From contig OY783191.1 of assembly GCA_963678675.1 (NCBI GenBank), positions 16,707,096 through 16,771,095 on the forward strand: a stretch of DNA of 64,000 nucleotides, read 5' to 3'. The stretch is from Xiphydria camelus (taxonomy: Eukaryota; Arthropoda; Insecta; Hymenoptera; Xiphydriidae). Below are positions 34,671 to 47,569 of this stretch, piece after piece. Within the stretch, counting starts at the first letter, position 1; every line of letters begins with the position of its first letter. Both the position numbers and the translations under genes were made by a program. A model generated the notes under the pieces. That model searched no databases. It was not told where the DNA came from and worked only from the letters and a program-made list of their open reading frames with translations.

Positions 34671-36795
34671 TGGGGCATTCCATGCCAAGTCACCGAGTTT
34701 TTGACTCGACTCTCTTCGATTTCGCTCATTTTTCGATATATTTTAGTACTTATTAAAAGCAACTTGTACACCAATTTTTAGCCTTTGTTCCAAACCGTTA
34801 TTGAGTAATCGATTTTTTAAATTTTGAAGCAAAAAATGTTCAATTAATGATAGACTAGTAATAAATATCGATATCTATAAAAAGTAGGGTACCATTTTTT
34901 TCGTCTTTAAATGTAGTTTCAGAAAATAAATAAAAGAAAATTAGTCGAAGTAATTATCACTTAGTTATTAACATTTAAAAATTAAAATCGACATTTTCAA
35001 AAAGTCCGACCCCTTCGATTTTTTTGAAAAATTTTCCCAAAATTCTACTCCATATTACGCAACTTTTAAGCCGCAGTTTGAGATGTGATCACAATTTTTT
35101 CTATTTTTGATCGAATATTGAAAATTTCATTTTTTTTTCTTTTTAGATTAAATTATCTACCTATAATTTTACTCTCTTGACTAAATATCGTCCAAAAACA
35201 TTAAAAACAATTTTATTGAAAGCGATCAAATTATTTTAATCAATTAAAAATATTTTATTTCATCATATCATTTTACACTTCATATAATCTTTTTTATTAT
35301 TATTTTTCTCACTTAACGATTGCTTTTTATATATTTTGTATATTTTTAATTGCTTTTGTGAAAAACTTAAGGTTTTATTGCCACATAATTTTATTGCAAA
35401 AGAGCAAGCAGCTTATTTGAGAGTTCTTAAAGAATCTTTAAAAGAGCATGAATTCATAGTAATTGTTGATTTTGCTGAAAATTATGCGTTCGTTCAGGAT
35501 GCTGCACCGGGATTCTACTGGAATAACGATCAAGCGACGGTATACACTGTAGTTATTTATTATAAGATAGATAATGAACTTACTCATCAAAGTATGGTTA
35601 TTATTTCTGAATGCTTAAATCATGATGCTATTGCTGTTCATGTTTACTCTGGGGTTATTATCAATTTTATTAAATCTCTGTCATCTGAAGTTCACAAAAT
35701 TTTTTTTTTTCGGATGGTGCACCTCAACAATATAAGAATTATAAGCATTGCATTATTTTATCTTATTATAAAGAAGACTATGGAATAAATGCGGAGTGGA
35801 ATTTTTTTGTAACGGCACACGGCAAGGGACATTGTGATGGAATAGGCGAGACAGTTAAAAGAATAGCCGCACGAGCTAGTCTGCAGTTACCACCTCATCT
35901 ACAAATATTAACACCGATACAATTGTTCGAGTGGTCGTCGAAAAATTTACCAAATATAAATATCCAGTTCTCAAAAATTCAAGAATATAGTGCAATGAAA
36001 GAAAAATTGGAAGATCGCTTCAGAAATACAAAACCGATACCAGCGACACAGAAAATCCATAAAATTACGCGTCCACATTGTGGAAGTAAAGCCGTTTTCC
36101 CTTTCAGACAAGTTTACACATCACAGTATAATTAAGAAATATAATAAGCAATTGTTAAGTGAGAAAAAATAATAATAAAAAATATTATATGAAGTGTAAT
36201 ATGATATGACCAAATAAAATATTTTAAATTAATTAAAATAATTTGATCGCTTTCAATAAAATTGTTTTTAATGTTTTTGTATGATATTTAGTCAAGAGAG
36301 TGAAATTATAGATAATTCAATCCTAAAAGAAAACAAATTAAATTTTCAATATTCGATAAAAAATAGAAAAAATTGTGATCACATCTCAAACTGCGGCTTA
36401 AAAGTTGCGTAATATAGAGTAGAATTTTGGAAAAATTTTTCAAAAAAATCGAAGGGGTCGGACTTTTTGAAATTGTCGATTTTAATTTTTAAACGTTAAT
36501 AACTAAGTGATAATTACTTCGAATAATTTTCTTTTATTTATTTTCTGAAACTACATTTAAAGTCGAAAAAAATGATACCCTACTTTTTATAGATATCGAT
36601 ATTTGTTACTAGTCTATCATTAATTGAACATTTTTTGCTTCAAATATTAAAAAATCGATTACTCAATAACGGTTTGGAATAAGGCTAAAAATTGGTGTAC
36701 AAGTTGCTTTTAATAAGTACTAAAACATATGAAAAAATGAGCGAAATCGAACAGGGTCGAGTCAAAAACTCGGTGACTTGGCATGGAATGCCCCA
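34671..36795 (+). mobile_element. 2,125-bp TIR transposon with about 650-bp arms
   Basis: The ends read TGGGGCATTCCATGCCAAGT. The arms 34671-35325 and 36140-36795 are long, AT-rich and nearly inverse-identical, with small indels. The flanks are TA-rich (ATATATA on both sides), consistent with a TA target but not proving it. About 800 bp of coding sequence for a transposase C-terminal part lies between the arms. The N-terminal part is absent, so this is a deletion derivative. Confidence 0.85.
35336..36135 (+). pseudogene. Transposase remnant (DFAEN / SDGAPQQ / HGKG motifs)
   Basis: There is no start codon in context: the frame emerges from the inverted arm. It reads EFIVIVDFAENYAFVQDAAP near 35455, then a one-base slip in an 11-T run (35700-35710), then in the next frame SDGAPQQYKNYKH and TAHGKGHCDGIGETVKRIAA (near 35820), ending at TAA 36135. 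The spaced motifs (D in VDFAEN, D in SDGAPQQ, H and D in HGKGHCDGIG) look like an RNase H-like catalytic core. Similar uncharacterised repeat proteins occur in insects and hydra by my recollection. Apart from the T-run slip the reading frame is clean. Confidence 0.65.
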
Positions 36796-38924
36796 TATAT
36801 ATATCCACAATCTATACATATATAGATTTTTTTTCTATATATATATATATATATCAAGTAGTAAATGATTTTTCAAGCAGTGATTATTAAATAGAAAGAT
36901 TGTGGGTTGTTTCAATAGTGTTTCTTTCCATAAATATACCACATTATATAATATATTTTAACAGCCAGAGAAATTAATTTGCTAAGCTGTATGAGGTGAG
37001 GTGATAGCAGTAGCAAAAATGCAGTGAGGTCGAGGTGAGAAGATTGTAGTGCGCCTAATATCATAAGCTGTTGAGGTATGAAGTACAACGTAACCTCTTT
37101 TGTAGTGTGAAATAATGCATAACTTGCCCTTCTATTTCTTTAGATTGCTATAATTTGAATAGATTCATAATTAGATATATCAAGGTATTTTTAAGAGTTT
37201 TCAGTTCTGTAGGTCATCTGGTAACAATATTTTCTGCGTGCCGCACAGTGTTCGTCGTCTCGTGGCATCATTAATTCCACTACTAGCGACAGCCGTTATT
37301 GCTTACACCCTGGAGATTACTTAATTATGCTCCACAGAAAAAGGTTGGCAGAACTTTTTAGAGCTGGCATCCACCAAAGATGGAAATATCCAAGATTACT
37401 TACCATTATTAAACGGTAAGATAAAATTGGATTCTATATACATGCATCCATTTAGAGATTCAAGCTTATCAGTTGAAAATGTTCACTTCAGGCGGACACC
37501 AGTAATGGCTAACTACCCCTAACTGTCAGGACCAATTGAACATTACGCTAATTCTTTATAGCTCTACAAAATTGTATACATTATATTTGTTATGTGTACA
37601 GAGATTGGTTCCACCCTGTAGGAACCACTCAAGTATTATGTAATGCTACTCTTTACTATTATAGTACTTTCCTCAAGTGCTATATAAGAACTTGGTTAAA
37701 CCGGCAAATGATAATTTGTGTATAAAGAAAAAGACCTTGAAATAACTTTTACAACAATCATTCAATAAATTATAAAAAAGGCTGTGTGGGTATATTTATT
37801 TAAATTTATTATATTGAAGTATTATTAAAATGTTTAGATAAGACCATTAAAACTATTATTCTGAAACATGATATTTTTTGAACTATCATTAAAGTCTCAT
37901 TTATAGCTTATTCTGATCAAGTTGCATAAAAAGCTGTTTCGAAGAATCCGTTACTACTATTTTCAAGACAGATAAATTGAGAATCTGTCACTTTAAAATT
38001 CGCAATATATCGTTTCGTAATTGTACGCAGTTTGAAGGATTTCTCGGTATAGGCCCAATTTCACCATTGTCTATCATCGCCATTTACTCTATAGATATTG
38101 GTAAAATTGAGTCTTGTTCTTGTATAATTTAATGTTATATAAAAATCACTTTTGTATGCGTAACAACATTTAGTGACTCTCATCGTTCACTTTGTCATAT
38201 TACGTAATACTTGAATGATCCTATTTTGCATTTTATCTCATACCAAATAAATACAATATTGCATCTTCTTCACCCTTGGAGGAAACTATTCCAATTTTTG
38301 AGAGACTTTAAGAGTTTCCTGACTGCTCTTCAATTACAATAGCGCTAAACGCTCCTTCCATCCAAAAAGGTATCACATTCCTAGTTGGCTGAGGGTTAAC
38401 GTCGACATTAGCACGAACAGGAACTTCCGAAGTTTTGGACTGTTAAGCCTCACGATTCTCTGGTAACTATCGCAGCATCTGGTACGGGCCTGAATCTGCG
38501 GCATCTGTAATATATAATAAATACTTTTTTGAAAATCTTACGACTCAAAAATTTGGGAAAACGAATCATAATTCGTATTGAACTATCTTGATATCAACGG
38601 TTCCTTTTGAATGTGAACAAATAACTTTTAGGACACTTCCATTCCGTATCATAAAAGTAATTCAAAGTTACCACTCATATATGATATGGTGGCACTTGCT
38701 ATGTAGTATCGAAACATAAGGGAGTCATAGGGAGTTATATCTATATATAACCTTCAAATTCTGTGAATAAAACATGCAGACCGATAAGCTCTTTCTTAGA
38801 TACTGCATTCGCTATGAATTCCATCAAGGAAAAAGTGTTAGGAGAGCATGTGAATCGATCTGTTCTGTTCTTGGGAACGACATTGTATCTAGAAGTACAT
38901 GTGAGTATTGGTATAAAAGACCCC
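36796..38924. other. Unique DNA, no gene recognised
   Basis: AT-rich with some microsatellite near 36838-36854. No recognisable coding sequence. A C run at about 38922-38934 leads into composite repeat copy B. Confidence 0.5.
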
Positions 38925-39660
38925 CCCCCCCCACAAAAACAGATTCTCTGTAAAAAAAAGGCGGCATGTTCATTCAGTGTCAACAAAAATTGATACGTAA
39001 AATACTCTCCAAAAAAGATTTGAAATCAACTAAGATCGCCATGTTCAAGATTTATATATAAAAAGTAAAAGGCATCATTTGAAAGGAAAATTATTGTAAA
39101 TCAAGTTACTAAAAAATTCGACTACAAAAATTTATAAAAAAAATTTTAATAAAAAAGAACTTGCTGCGTTTAAGTTTTCATATTTGTCCACTATACCGAA
39201 TAATTGGCAGTGCTTGGACGGTGCTCGAGTGATTTATAAATTGCACTGCCGAAGTTAAATTCAGAGAAATTCAGAAGGCCCCCGCCTGATCGGTTTCCCG
39301 TGCGACATTCGGTATACTGGTGGTATCATATAAGTGTATGAATTTATTTAAAATCATAAGTGCAAAAACATCGAGTATAATTCTGTGTCTGAATTTTTTA
39401 TTTTTAAGGAAAAAAACGCGGCGTTCTTTTTTATTAATTTTTTTTTATAAATTTTTTTAGTCGAATTTTTTAGTAACATGATTTACAATAACTTTCCTTC
39501 CAAATGATGGCTTTTACTTTTTATATATAAATCTTGAACATAGCGATCTTAATTGATTTCAAATCTTTTTTGGAGAGTATTTTACGTATCAATTTTTCTT
39601 GGCACTTAATGAACATGCCGCCTTTTTTTTACAGAGAATCTGTTTTTGTGGGGGGATTTC
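38925..39660. repeat. Foldback module 1, copy B (full length)
   Basis: The arms 38925-39170 and 39405-39660 are inverse copies, both including the GGCGGCATGTTCATT segment that copy A has lost from its right arm. Confidence 0.8.
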
Positions 39661-40154
39661 ACTACTTTTTGGAATTTATTCGCGAGGAGAATACGTACAT
39701 GTAGGAGAATAGCTTTTTATTACCACAAAATTAAAGTCTCATATTTTATACCGACACGAGCCAATTAATTATAACCACGTTACTTTTGATTTATTCTCGT
39801 GATATTTTAAAAGGGGTTTATAAACTAGAGTGTCCTTATATTTTTTACTTCGCCTTAGTATTTTGGAGAAATAAAACATACCGCTTTCGAATTTACAGGC
39901 CATCAGATTTTTCTTATATTTTGGTCGTCTACAGAAATCCATGTAGACATTTTACCTTTAACTCTCTCTCTAAGTATACTCTTCCAATAACCGTGACGAA
40001 TTGTTTCATCACATGTAAAGATACCACTTATGACAGTATAGGTATATGTTGTTACATATTAACTCGAGACGTTAAAATAGTTTTAAGAAATCATTTTGCA
40101 TGCACCGCTGAAAATTTGCCCTTACTCGTAAATAATTTCTAGCACAGCATCGAT

Positions 40155-41225
40155 ATTTTGCTGCACCTGTATTCTTCTGGGATGCCCTAAGATAATTATA
40201 AAAACCCCATATAATTCAGCCCTAACAAGTACAATCTTATCGAGCTGTACCTTATCGAGAAGATCTTTCGATTTAATGATTTCGAAATGTTTCTATGATG
40301 TTTTGCAACATTCGCGAATTTATCGATAATATATATTTATTTCTAACATACGGTAGTGTTCACGAATATTGTAAAATATTATAGGAGTGTTACAGAAATG
40401 TTACTTGCAAAAACGTGCTTTGTGGGGTGTTATTGATGATATTTTGTAATTTCCATCGTTACACCAGAGACGCGAAGAAGAGATGAAATAGAAGTGAGGT
40501 ACATGTACACTTCACGTTTGACAGGTCGGTATATAAATTGGAACTTGTGCTAGTATAATACGAAAGAGGAAATATATCGATAAAGAAAAAATAATAATAA
40601 AGTAGTTACTCCATTATTGTAATCCAATTCCATTGTATCCCTTATTTTTCTGCCACGACTTTGATTATTGATAGTAAATGGATCAACCAATAAATTTGAT
40701 TTTTCTTCACTGTCAGCAATTAACGTTGTGGCAGAAAAATGAGTGATACAATGTTATTGGATTACAATAATGGAGTAACTACTTTATTAATATTTTTTCT
40801 TTACCGATATATTTCCTGTTTTGTATTATACTATCACAAGTTCCAATTTATATACCGACCTGTCAAACGTGAAGTGTACATGTACTTCACTTCTATTTCA
40901 TCTCTTCTTCGCCTCTGGTGTAACGATGGAAATTACAAAATTCATCATTTACATCCCACAAAGCATGTTTTTGCAAGTAACTTTTCTGTAACATTCCTGC
41001 AATATTTTACAATATTCGTGAACACTACCGTATGTTACAAAGAAATATATATTATCGATAAATTCGCGAATGTTGCAAAACATCATAGAAACATTTCGGA
41101 ATCATTAAATCGAAAGATCTCCTCGATAAGGTACAGCTCGATAAGATTGTACTTGTTAGGGCTGAATTATATGGGGTTTTTATAATTATAAAAGGACATC
41201 CCAGAAGAATACAGGTGCAGCAAAA
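40155..41225. repeat. Foldback module 2, copy B
   Basis: The arms 40155-40690 and about 40695-41225 are inverse copies, as in copy A. The centre is near 40693 (GAAAAATCAAATTTATTGG side). Confidence 0.8.
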
Positions 41226-41929
41226 TATCGATGCTGTGCACAGGCAACCAGAGAAACAGCACTGCATCCGTTCACTACCTCGATTATTCGAAAAAAAATA
41301 CAAATGATTATCAAGCTATATGGAACATCTGTCACATTCACCACTATTGAGATTTACTACTCCGATTACACTGAATTTTTACTTTTTATTAACAAGCGCG
41401 CGAGGGAAATTTATCGCGAATGGAAATATTTTATTAACTTTGAAAAACATGACCAAACATTCAAGGAATATATTCTCTTACACACTCTCACATACATTTT
41501 TGATGGCGTATGCGTGTGGCCGCATCTGTGTAGACATTTCCGATCATAGCCGACTATCGCCGAAGATAGGCGGAATTTTGCGGACATTTAGACATATACC
41601 TATATATTGGCCGAGAAATCAAATTCTCGACTTTTAGGCGCAAGGGGCGTGGCTTCGCGTTGCTAAGGAAGAATCTCTGTCAATATGTAACTTATAACAT
41701 TTATTCTAGTCTCTATCAATAGAGAATAGTCAATTTATATGGCGTAACTAAGAATAGTTTTGGTTATAACCGTATATTTATTGAGAAAATTCGATGTAAA
41801 AATTGAGGGGCGAAGGGGCAGACATTTTTCCTGTAAAGATACACGGGTGCCCGCGGCGACAGCACTGTCGTCGTTCTGACGAACTACTTGAATGAACATG
41901 CCGCGAGACACTACCGTGTCTCTTCATTT

Positions 41930-42807
41930 AAAGACAGTGATTTTGATATTAGTGACCGTGAACGTATCGCGGCCCCTGTAAAGGTGGACGTCCAGGAACT
42001 GCAAGCGTTGCTGAATCAAAACTCTTGCCAAACAGAAAAACAACTTTCAGAATAGCTAGGAATAACTCAACAAACTATTTCCTACCGCTTTGAAGCAATG
42101 AGCAAGATTCGAAAAGGAACAAAGTGGGTGCCACACTCTTTGACTCAAGCAAATAAAAATAGCCGTCTTTTGACATGTAGGAATCTTTACAACAAGTAAC
42201 AAAGCAAGCCTTTTTTGTGGAAAATAGTGACCGGCGGGGAATAGTGGATTTATTTTGATAATCAGAAACGCTGATATCATTGGGTTGACCCCGGCGAGCC
42301 GACGACATCGATGCCAAAGCGCAATATTCACTGTAACAGTTATGCTGTGCATATGGTGGGATATCAAAGGCGTACTCCATTATGAACTTCTGAAGCCTGA
42401 CCAGACAGTTACTGCCGATCGCTATCGTTAACAATTAATAAGATTGAACCAAAAAATTGACCAAAACGTCCCTTTACTGGCAAAAGAAAACGTAAAGTAA
42501 AACTGCTCCATGACAACGCCAGGCCTCATGTAGGTTGACCGGTCAAGGATACGTTAATGGCTCTTAGATGGGAAGTTGTATCACACCCGGCGTATTCACC
42601 AGACTTAGCTCCAACTGATTTTCACTTGCTTCGGAAAATGTAAAACGAATTGTCTGATGTGCGATTAAAAACATTTGAAGAAGTCCAAAAATGGGTCAAT
42701 AACTTCCTCATTTCGCAAGATGAAACTTTCTTTGCAGAAGGCATCCGTGAATTGCCTAAAAGATGGCTGAAAGTCATTGAAAGTAAGGGGAATTATTTTG
42801 ATGAATA
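41930..42807 (+). pseudogene. Mariner-family transposase, decayed
   Basis: The first helix domain is missing: the copy starts in the second (VDVQELQALLNQNSCQTEKQ) and passes the linker KGTKWVPHSLTQANK. The catalytic region includes LLHDNARPHV and SHPAYSPDLAPTDFHLL, so the second and third aspartates are present. It ends KRWLKVIESKGNYFDE and TAA at 42807. Many stops and frame changes occur, notably around 42050-42450. The element sits directly against the end of composite repeat copy B. Confidence 0.85.
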
Positions 42808-43013
42808 AATGTATTTTACTTTTTTCAAAAATAAATTTTGAATTTTTGCAAGAGTCCTAAAACTTATTTATACACCTAATAAACTTTCTTTGACTTTCCT
42901 TTGCATTATCTCTGAATGAGACTGAACGTATTTAAACATTCTTCTGCATTCCGAGGATCAAACAAAAGTAAACATGTGCGAAAAGCATTTGATTTAAAAC
43001 CAATTACGGATAT

Positions 43014-43840
43014 ATGTCACGTTCTCACGTAGCCGTTTTTATGAAACCATAGTGATAAGTAATAGCAGCGAGCGAAGCGACAGAAAACATTCCCCCGTGG
43101 GAAGCGATGTACAAAATCCCCGGCGTAGCAGCTATCTCCAAAGGGAATGTTCGCGATTAGGCAGAAAACAGAGATCGAGCTCTGTAAGGATCCCCAAGAA
43201 ACAGATCACGATTCCGTCACGTTTTATAAGAGTAGCAGAGACGAGTCGCGGCAGCGAGCCAGCGACAAACACCCCCGTGGGAAGCGATAACTCTAAGAAG
43301 CAGACCAGAGACGAGTCGTGGCGGCGAACCAGCGACGAACGAAGTCCCCGTGGGAAATGATACGTAAAATCTCCAGCGCAGCGGGTTATCGCCAAACTAA
43401 CCGCCCGCGATTAAGATGAAAAGTCAAGACCGAATTCTTCCCAGGACTAGTAATTATAAGAAACAAAACAGAGTTCAGCACGGCTTAGGTTTTCTCCCCT
43501 AGAGTAGGGATAGGAGTCCGCCCCCGCTCGAAGGAAATAAAAAGGGCTAGAATCTCCTCCCTCGGGGCACAAAATATTCAACCTCTCGTTAGTCCAGTGT
43601 GAAGTACCGAGAAAACTTCCGAACTGCAGTGTTTCGCCAAAAATCTGTTTAGCCTGTCAGATCTTCATGTTCAAATAAACCGTCTAAGTGTCTAAACTCA
43701 GTGTTGTTCGTCAATCTCTCAACCGGGCCCTCTCCTACGCTAGCGCACAGAATCCGAGAAGGAAGGAAGGAGCAACGGGAAAACGAGACCGACCAACAGG
43801 AACAACTCCCGGGAACAAGGTAGGTGCAGATCTATAAATT
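43014..43840 (+). repeat. Probable LTR and leader of a retrotransposon
   Basis: TGTCACGTTCTCACG could be an LTR start. An AAATAAAAAGGGC TATA-like box (43538), a likely start region, and AATAAA about 140 bases later (43672) have LTR-like order. The upstream part holds a diverged tandem unit around CCCCGTGGGAA (43094, 43270, 43345). AACAAGGTAGGTGC near 43815 resembles a splice donor. No second LTR, primer site or duplication was found, so it could instead be the promoter and first exon of an unknown transcript. Confidence 0.35.
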
Positions 43841-44512
43841 TCTCTCTCCTGAGTTCGCGAGCGCAAGAATAAGTGTTGACCCCTTTTTTATGCTGGTAGT
43901 TAGCCGTAACCCCGAAATTTTATGGGAATCTCCGTTCAAATGGTGGTAGCTAGGCGCAGTGCTTCCGTTAGTATTAGCAGCCCCTTCGCTTCCCCCCTTT
44001 GAGCGATTATTAGTCGTCTGTCACTCCCCAAGACGTGATATATAGTTAAAACACCTTTTTTATGAGTTTTAAAAAATACTTTCCAAGTGTATTCTTAACT
44101 ACATTTATCGAAGATAATTGCCAGTATTCATATTCAACTTATTTTTAGTATTAAAGGTGCAGCTTCTTTTTTTAACCTCGCGCTATTTGCAAGGTTACGT
44201 TGGTTTTAATAATAATGTAATTAAGAATTGGAAGGATATTTTTAATCTTAAAAATGAGAAACAAATACGGTTCAATATATGTAGAAGAGAATGGTAATTA
44301 TGTTACTGGAACATGGATATGCTGAAGAGTAGACAATATGTATCTATTAATTCCCACACGAAAATACTTTATATGCAACACACATACATATAAGTACAAC
44401 TGTATTCATATACAGGATGTTCATGCCCAGACTCCGACAGTGGGTAGAGCCTTTTTCAAGTTTGCCGCGTACGCGAACCAATAGTGATCTATTAGTACAC
44501 GGAAATAGTACT

Positions 44513-45592
44513 TTTTAGAAGAAATAATTTATATTACGTAAATTATGTTCCTAGTGGGAGTAGGAATAAATCCCCAAAAAGTTCCCATGTGGCCGATGTC
44601 CGCAACATACCTTATTTTGCAAAAAACAACCCCCGGATGGTACATTGTGCTGGCTTTTCTCAATATTATTTCCTCGTAAACTGTTATTCAAACGTAAAAA
44701 ATATATACAACCAAAAATATTCGCCATTAAATTCTACACAAAAACTGTTCTATAAGCATTTTAGCAAAGTTAGGTGTAGTTTTTAGAATGTAAAATGTGG
44801 CTTTAATTGTAGTGATTTTCATAGTTCTAGTATTATCTAAGTCAAATTTTAAAATTTGAAAGGGATTTTAGAGCATTATAACTATGCATTTAACGGCCTG
44901 CTACAAATGACCCTTAACTTTAAACGTATTTCGCAAGAATTCAGTAAGGATTAGTTAGCATATGTAACAGTTTTTGTGTAGAATTTAATGGCAAACATTT
45001 TTGGTTCTATACATTTTTTACGTTTGAACAACGGTTTACGAGACAATTGAGAAAAACCGGCACAATGTACGATCCGGGGGTGGTTTTTTGCAAAATAAGG
45101 GATATTGCGGACACTGGACAATTGGACGTCGTTATGCATAACTTGACTAAGCGCCAAATCGCCAATTTGGAGATAATATCACCATCTAGTGTCTATAGAC
45201 GTAAACGAATTATAAAAAAATAATGGGCTTATAAAAACCTTTATTTTTTAAAAATGATCAAAAACGCTAAACACCAAATTCTCTATTTACTTCCTGGCAT
45301 TACGCATTACATGACCAATCGCCAATTTCAGACGGGTTTTAGTCGCCTGGTCAACTAATTTCTTCTTAGTACTTTTGATGTCCATATAAAAAAGGAACTC
45401 CAACTGAAGAATAGTTTTTTTTTCCGGAGAGCATAAAACTAAAAGTCATTTTCCTCAATTCATTGAAATGGCGCTTAGTCAAGTTATGCATAACGACGTC
45501 CAATTGGAAACTTTGTAGGGTTTTGTTCCTGATCCCATTAGGAAAATGTATACGTAATATGAAAACTTTATAAATTATTTCTCCTATTCCAT
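44513..45592. repeat. Foldback element with a MITE inside its right arm
   Basis: The left arm, 44513-44770, matches the inverse of 44955-45118 plus 45508-45592. Pairs include AGAAATAATTTAT and TTTTACGTTTGAACAACGG. The right arm is split by the 389-bp MITE at 45119-45507. Confidence 0.7.
45119..45507. mobile_element. 389-bp MITE, CAATTGGACGTCGTTATGCA ends
   Basis: The ends CAATTGGACGTCGTTATGCA at 45119 and the exact inverse at 45488-45507 extend through AACTTGACTAAGCGCCA. No coding sequence. It is nested in the foldback at 44513-45592. Confidence 0.8.
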
Positions 45593-46240
45593 GTTTATAT
45601 GTTTAATTTACGTCTGCTATATGCAGTTTGGTCTTCAATTAATAGATGACCGCAGTAACACCAGAGTAAGCTAACTGAGTCACTAACTGACTTGTGTATG
45701 CGGCACATTTTAAATAAATGTATGTGCGAATGACATGTTGAGTATACTTAAGATATAAATACATACGATATGTATGAAGGATAGAAAATATTGGCCGCTT
45801 TTCATATATCTGTAATATGTGTACTTTATAAATAGACACGCCCAATACTAGTATACATTTGCTTATTGAGATTTTTCTTCCAGCTTTAGCCATAAATACA
45901 TATAATATATCGTCGGTCTAGATGTGATACCTCGTAACTGAAAAATTAGGGATTTTTTGTTTTTGGTATAGATATACTTAATGTCATAGACATTGCGGAC
46001 CTAATAGTGAAGATGCGTAAGTATACGTTGGTGTGAGGTATGACAAATTCAAGTTATAATGGCATCTAGTAACACAACAAGGAACCATTTGGTCTGATGG
46101 GACCCCATAACTACACAATTGTATAGGTTGATTCAAAGGAAATGCAGGTTTTAAAATTTTTTTTTATGTTTAACGCAAGTTTATACCAATAAATCATTAT
46201 TTTATTTTAATGTGTTATATATCGTTTGAAAGCTTATTTT
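45593..46240. other. No gene recognised
   Basis: AT-rich spacer between the foldback and the mariner fragment. Nothing identifiable. Confidence 0.5.
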
Positions 46241-46272
46241 ATGCTCTCAATCATATGACTTTTTGTTTGCAG

Positions 46273-46640
46273 ATGTCAAAGCGCGATTTTCGCAGTATTT
46301 TTTTTTTTATGAATTCAAGCAGGGGCATAATGCAGCTCAAACTGCCCGAAACATCAATGAAGTATGGGGCGAAGGAAGTGTAAACGAATGCACGATGCAG
46401 CGCTGGTATCAAAGGTTTCGTTCTGGCAATAACGCAATAACAACCATGAAGATAAGCCCCACGGTAGCCGCCCACCGGTGATTGACGATGATCAAGTATC
46501 AGTCATGTATCAGTTGAAGATACTAATCGAAGCCGATCCGCTTGAAACGACTCGATAAGTTGCTGAAGAGCTTCATGTTGAAAAATCAACCGTTGTTCGA
46601 CATTTGAAACAAATTGGAAAGTCAAAAAAGCTCGACAAGT
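46273..46640 (+). pseudogene. Mariner-family transposase, N-terminal fragment
   Basis: ATG 46273 (MSKRDFRS) leads through an 11-T run with a frame slip into YEFKQGHNAAQTARNINEVW and MQRWYQRFRSGN, the first mariner helix-turn-helix. After a break comes EADPLETTR, a stop, and VEKSTVVRHLKQIGKSKKLD then KWVPP, the second helix and linker. Sequence then changes abruptly to GC-rich unrelated DNA near 46650, so the catalytic half is missing. Confidence 0.85.
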
Positions 46641-46649
46641 GGGTGCCAC

Positions 46650-47340
46650 CCTCATCCTCCATATTCTCCGAACTTTTCGCCAAAAGACTACCACTTTTCT
46701 CGAAGGGGCGCACGCGTGCTCCGTTTCCGCGTCCTCGAAATTGCGCGACTGATAGTTTAGCGCTTCGTCAGAGCGTTCGTTCGTCGACGCGTCTCGTCAT
46801 CGTGCATCGGCGGACGCGAGCATCGAAGTTGAGAGCGCCGGTTCGCTTTCGCGCGAGTCGTCTAGAGCGCCCGTTCGTCTTAGCGCTCGCCGATTTAGAG
46901 CGCTCGTTTCGGAGCGGCCGTTAGCGTGGTGGAGAGTCGTGATCGCGATTGCGAGCGTCGTCCGGGGACGGCCATCCCGGACATCAGGGAAATAAAGTTT
47001 TCTTTGTTTTTTTTTTATAGTCATCGGCTGCGTTTAGTTTTCTTTTTCTTTTTTTTTCCTCCCGCTTTCGTCAGCGGATCCCGTCCTTCCGTGTCCCAGC
47101 CTGCGTATAACGAACCGCCCCTCTGCCAATAGCTGGGGATAGCCGAGCCCGATCGAGATCGGACCGACGCCGATCTCCCGTCTATCGGTCCTCGTAGGAG
47201 AGTTCGATTGTCTCTCCACGTGGTGCGGCCGTGTCCGCACCTGGCGCCCATCGTTTCCCGTTCCGCAGGTGGCATCGGAGCCACCGTTTAGTGGCGTAGC
47301 GGAGGGCATCGCGGGCCCTTAGCGAAACGCTATGTCACAA
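46650..47340. repeat. GC-rich block, possibly an LTR and leader
   Basis: A sharp rise in GC right after the mariner break. It holds short CG-rich repeats (GCGCTCG and CGTTCG variants at 46750-46920), GAAATAAAGTTTTC with a polyadenylation-like signal (46988), long T runs, and CTGGCGCCCATCG at 47241, which partly resembles a tRNA-Lys primer site. Several open frames on both strands come from the base composition. LTR retrotransposon origin is a guess. Confidence 0.3.
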
Positions 47341-47569
47341 GATATAAATCACAAAAGTTCTTTCTTACAACTTCTTCTTTTTTAGAACACTCGAAGCCGT
47401 ATTGTGGTACAACTTGCCCAATAGAACATCATTGTTTGTGATAATTTAAAAGTTCCTTTGCACAAAATTCGTTCTGCTGTTTGACAAAGCGATATAGAGC
47501 CTAGGACACCATTGACATGACACCATAATATTGGTAATTTAAAGGACATACCTACGATTGCAAATTACA

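Larger units (their letters stand above)
38925..41925. repeat. Composite repeat copy B
   Basis: Collinear with 1268-6760. It lacks the foldback insertion and the extra arm pieces, so it is closer to the ancestral form. The shared tail stops near GAACATGCCGCGAGACACTA (41890-41912), where a mariner remnant begins. Confidence 0.75.

Noticed and set aside
46604..47309. Arginine-rich frames on both strands of the GC-rich block
   Set aside because: Frames are open on both strands at once because of composition, with no domain or conserved start.
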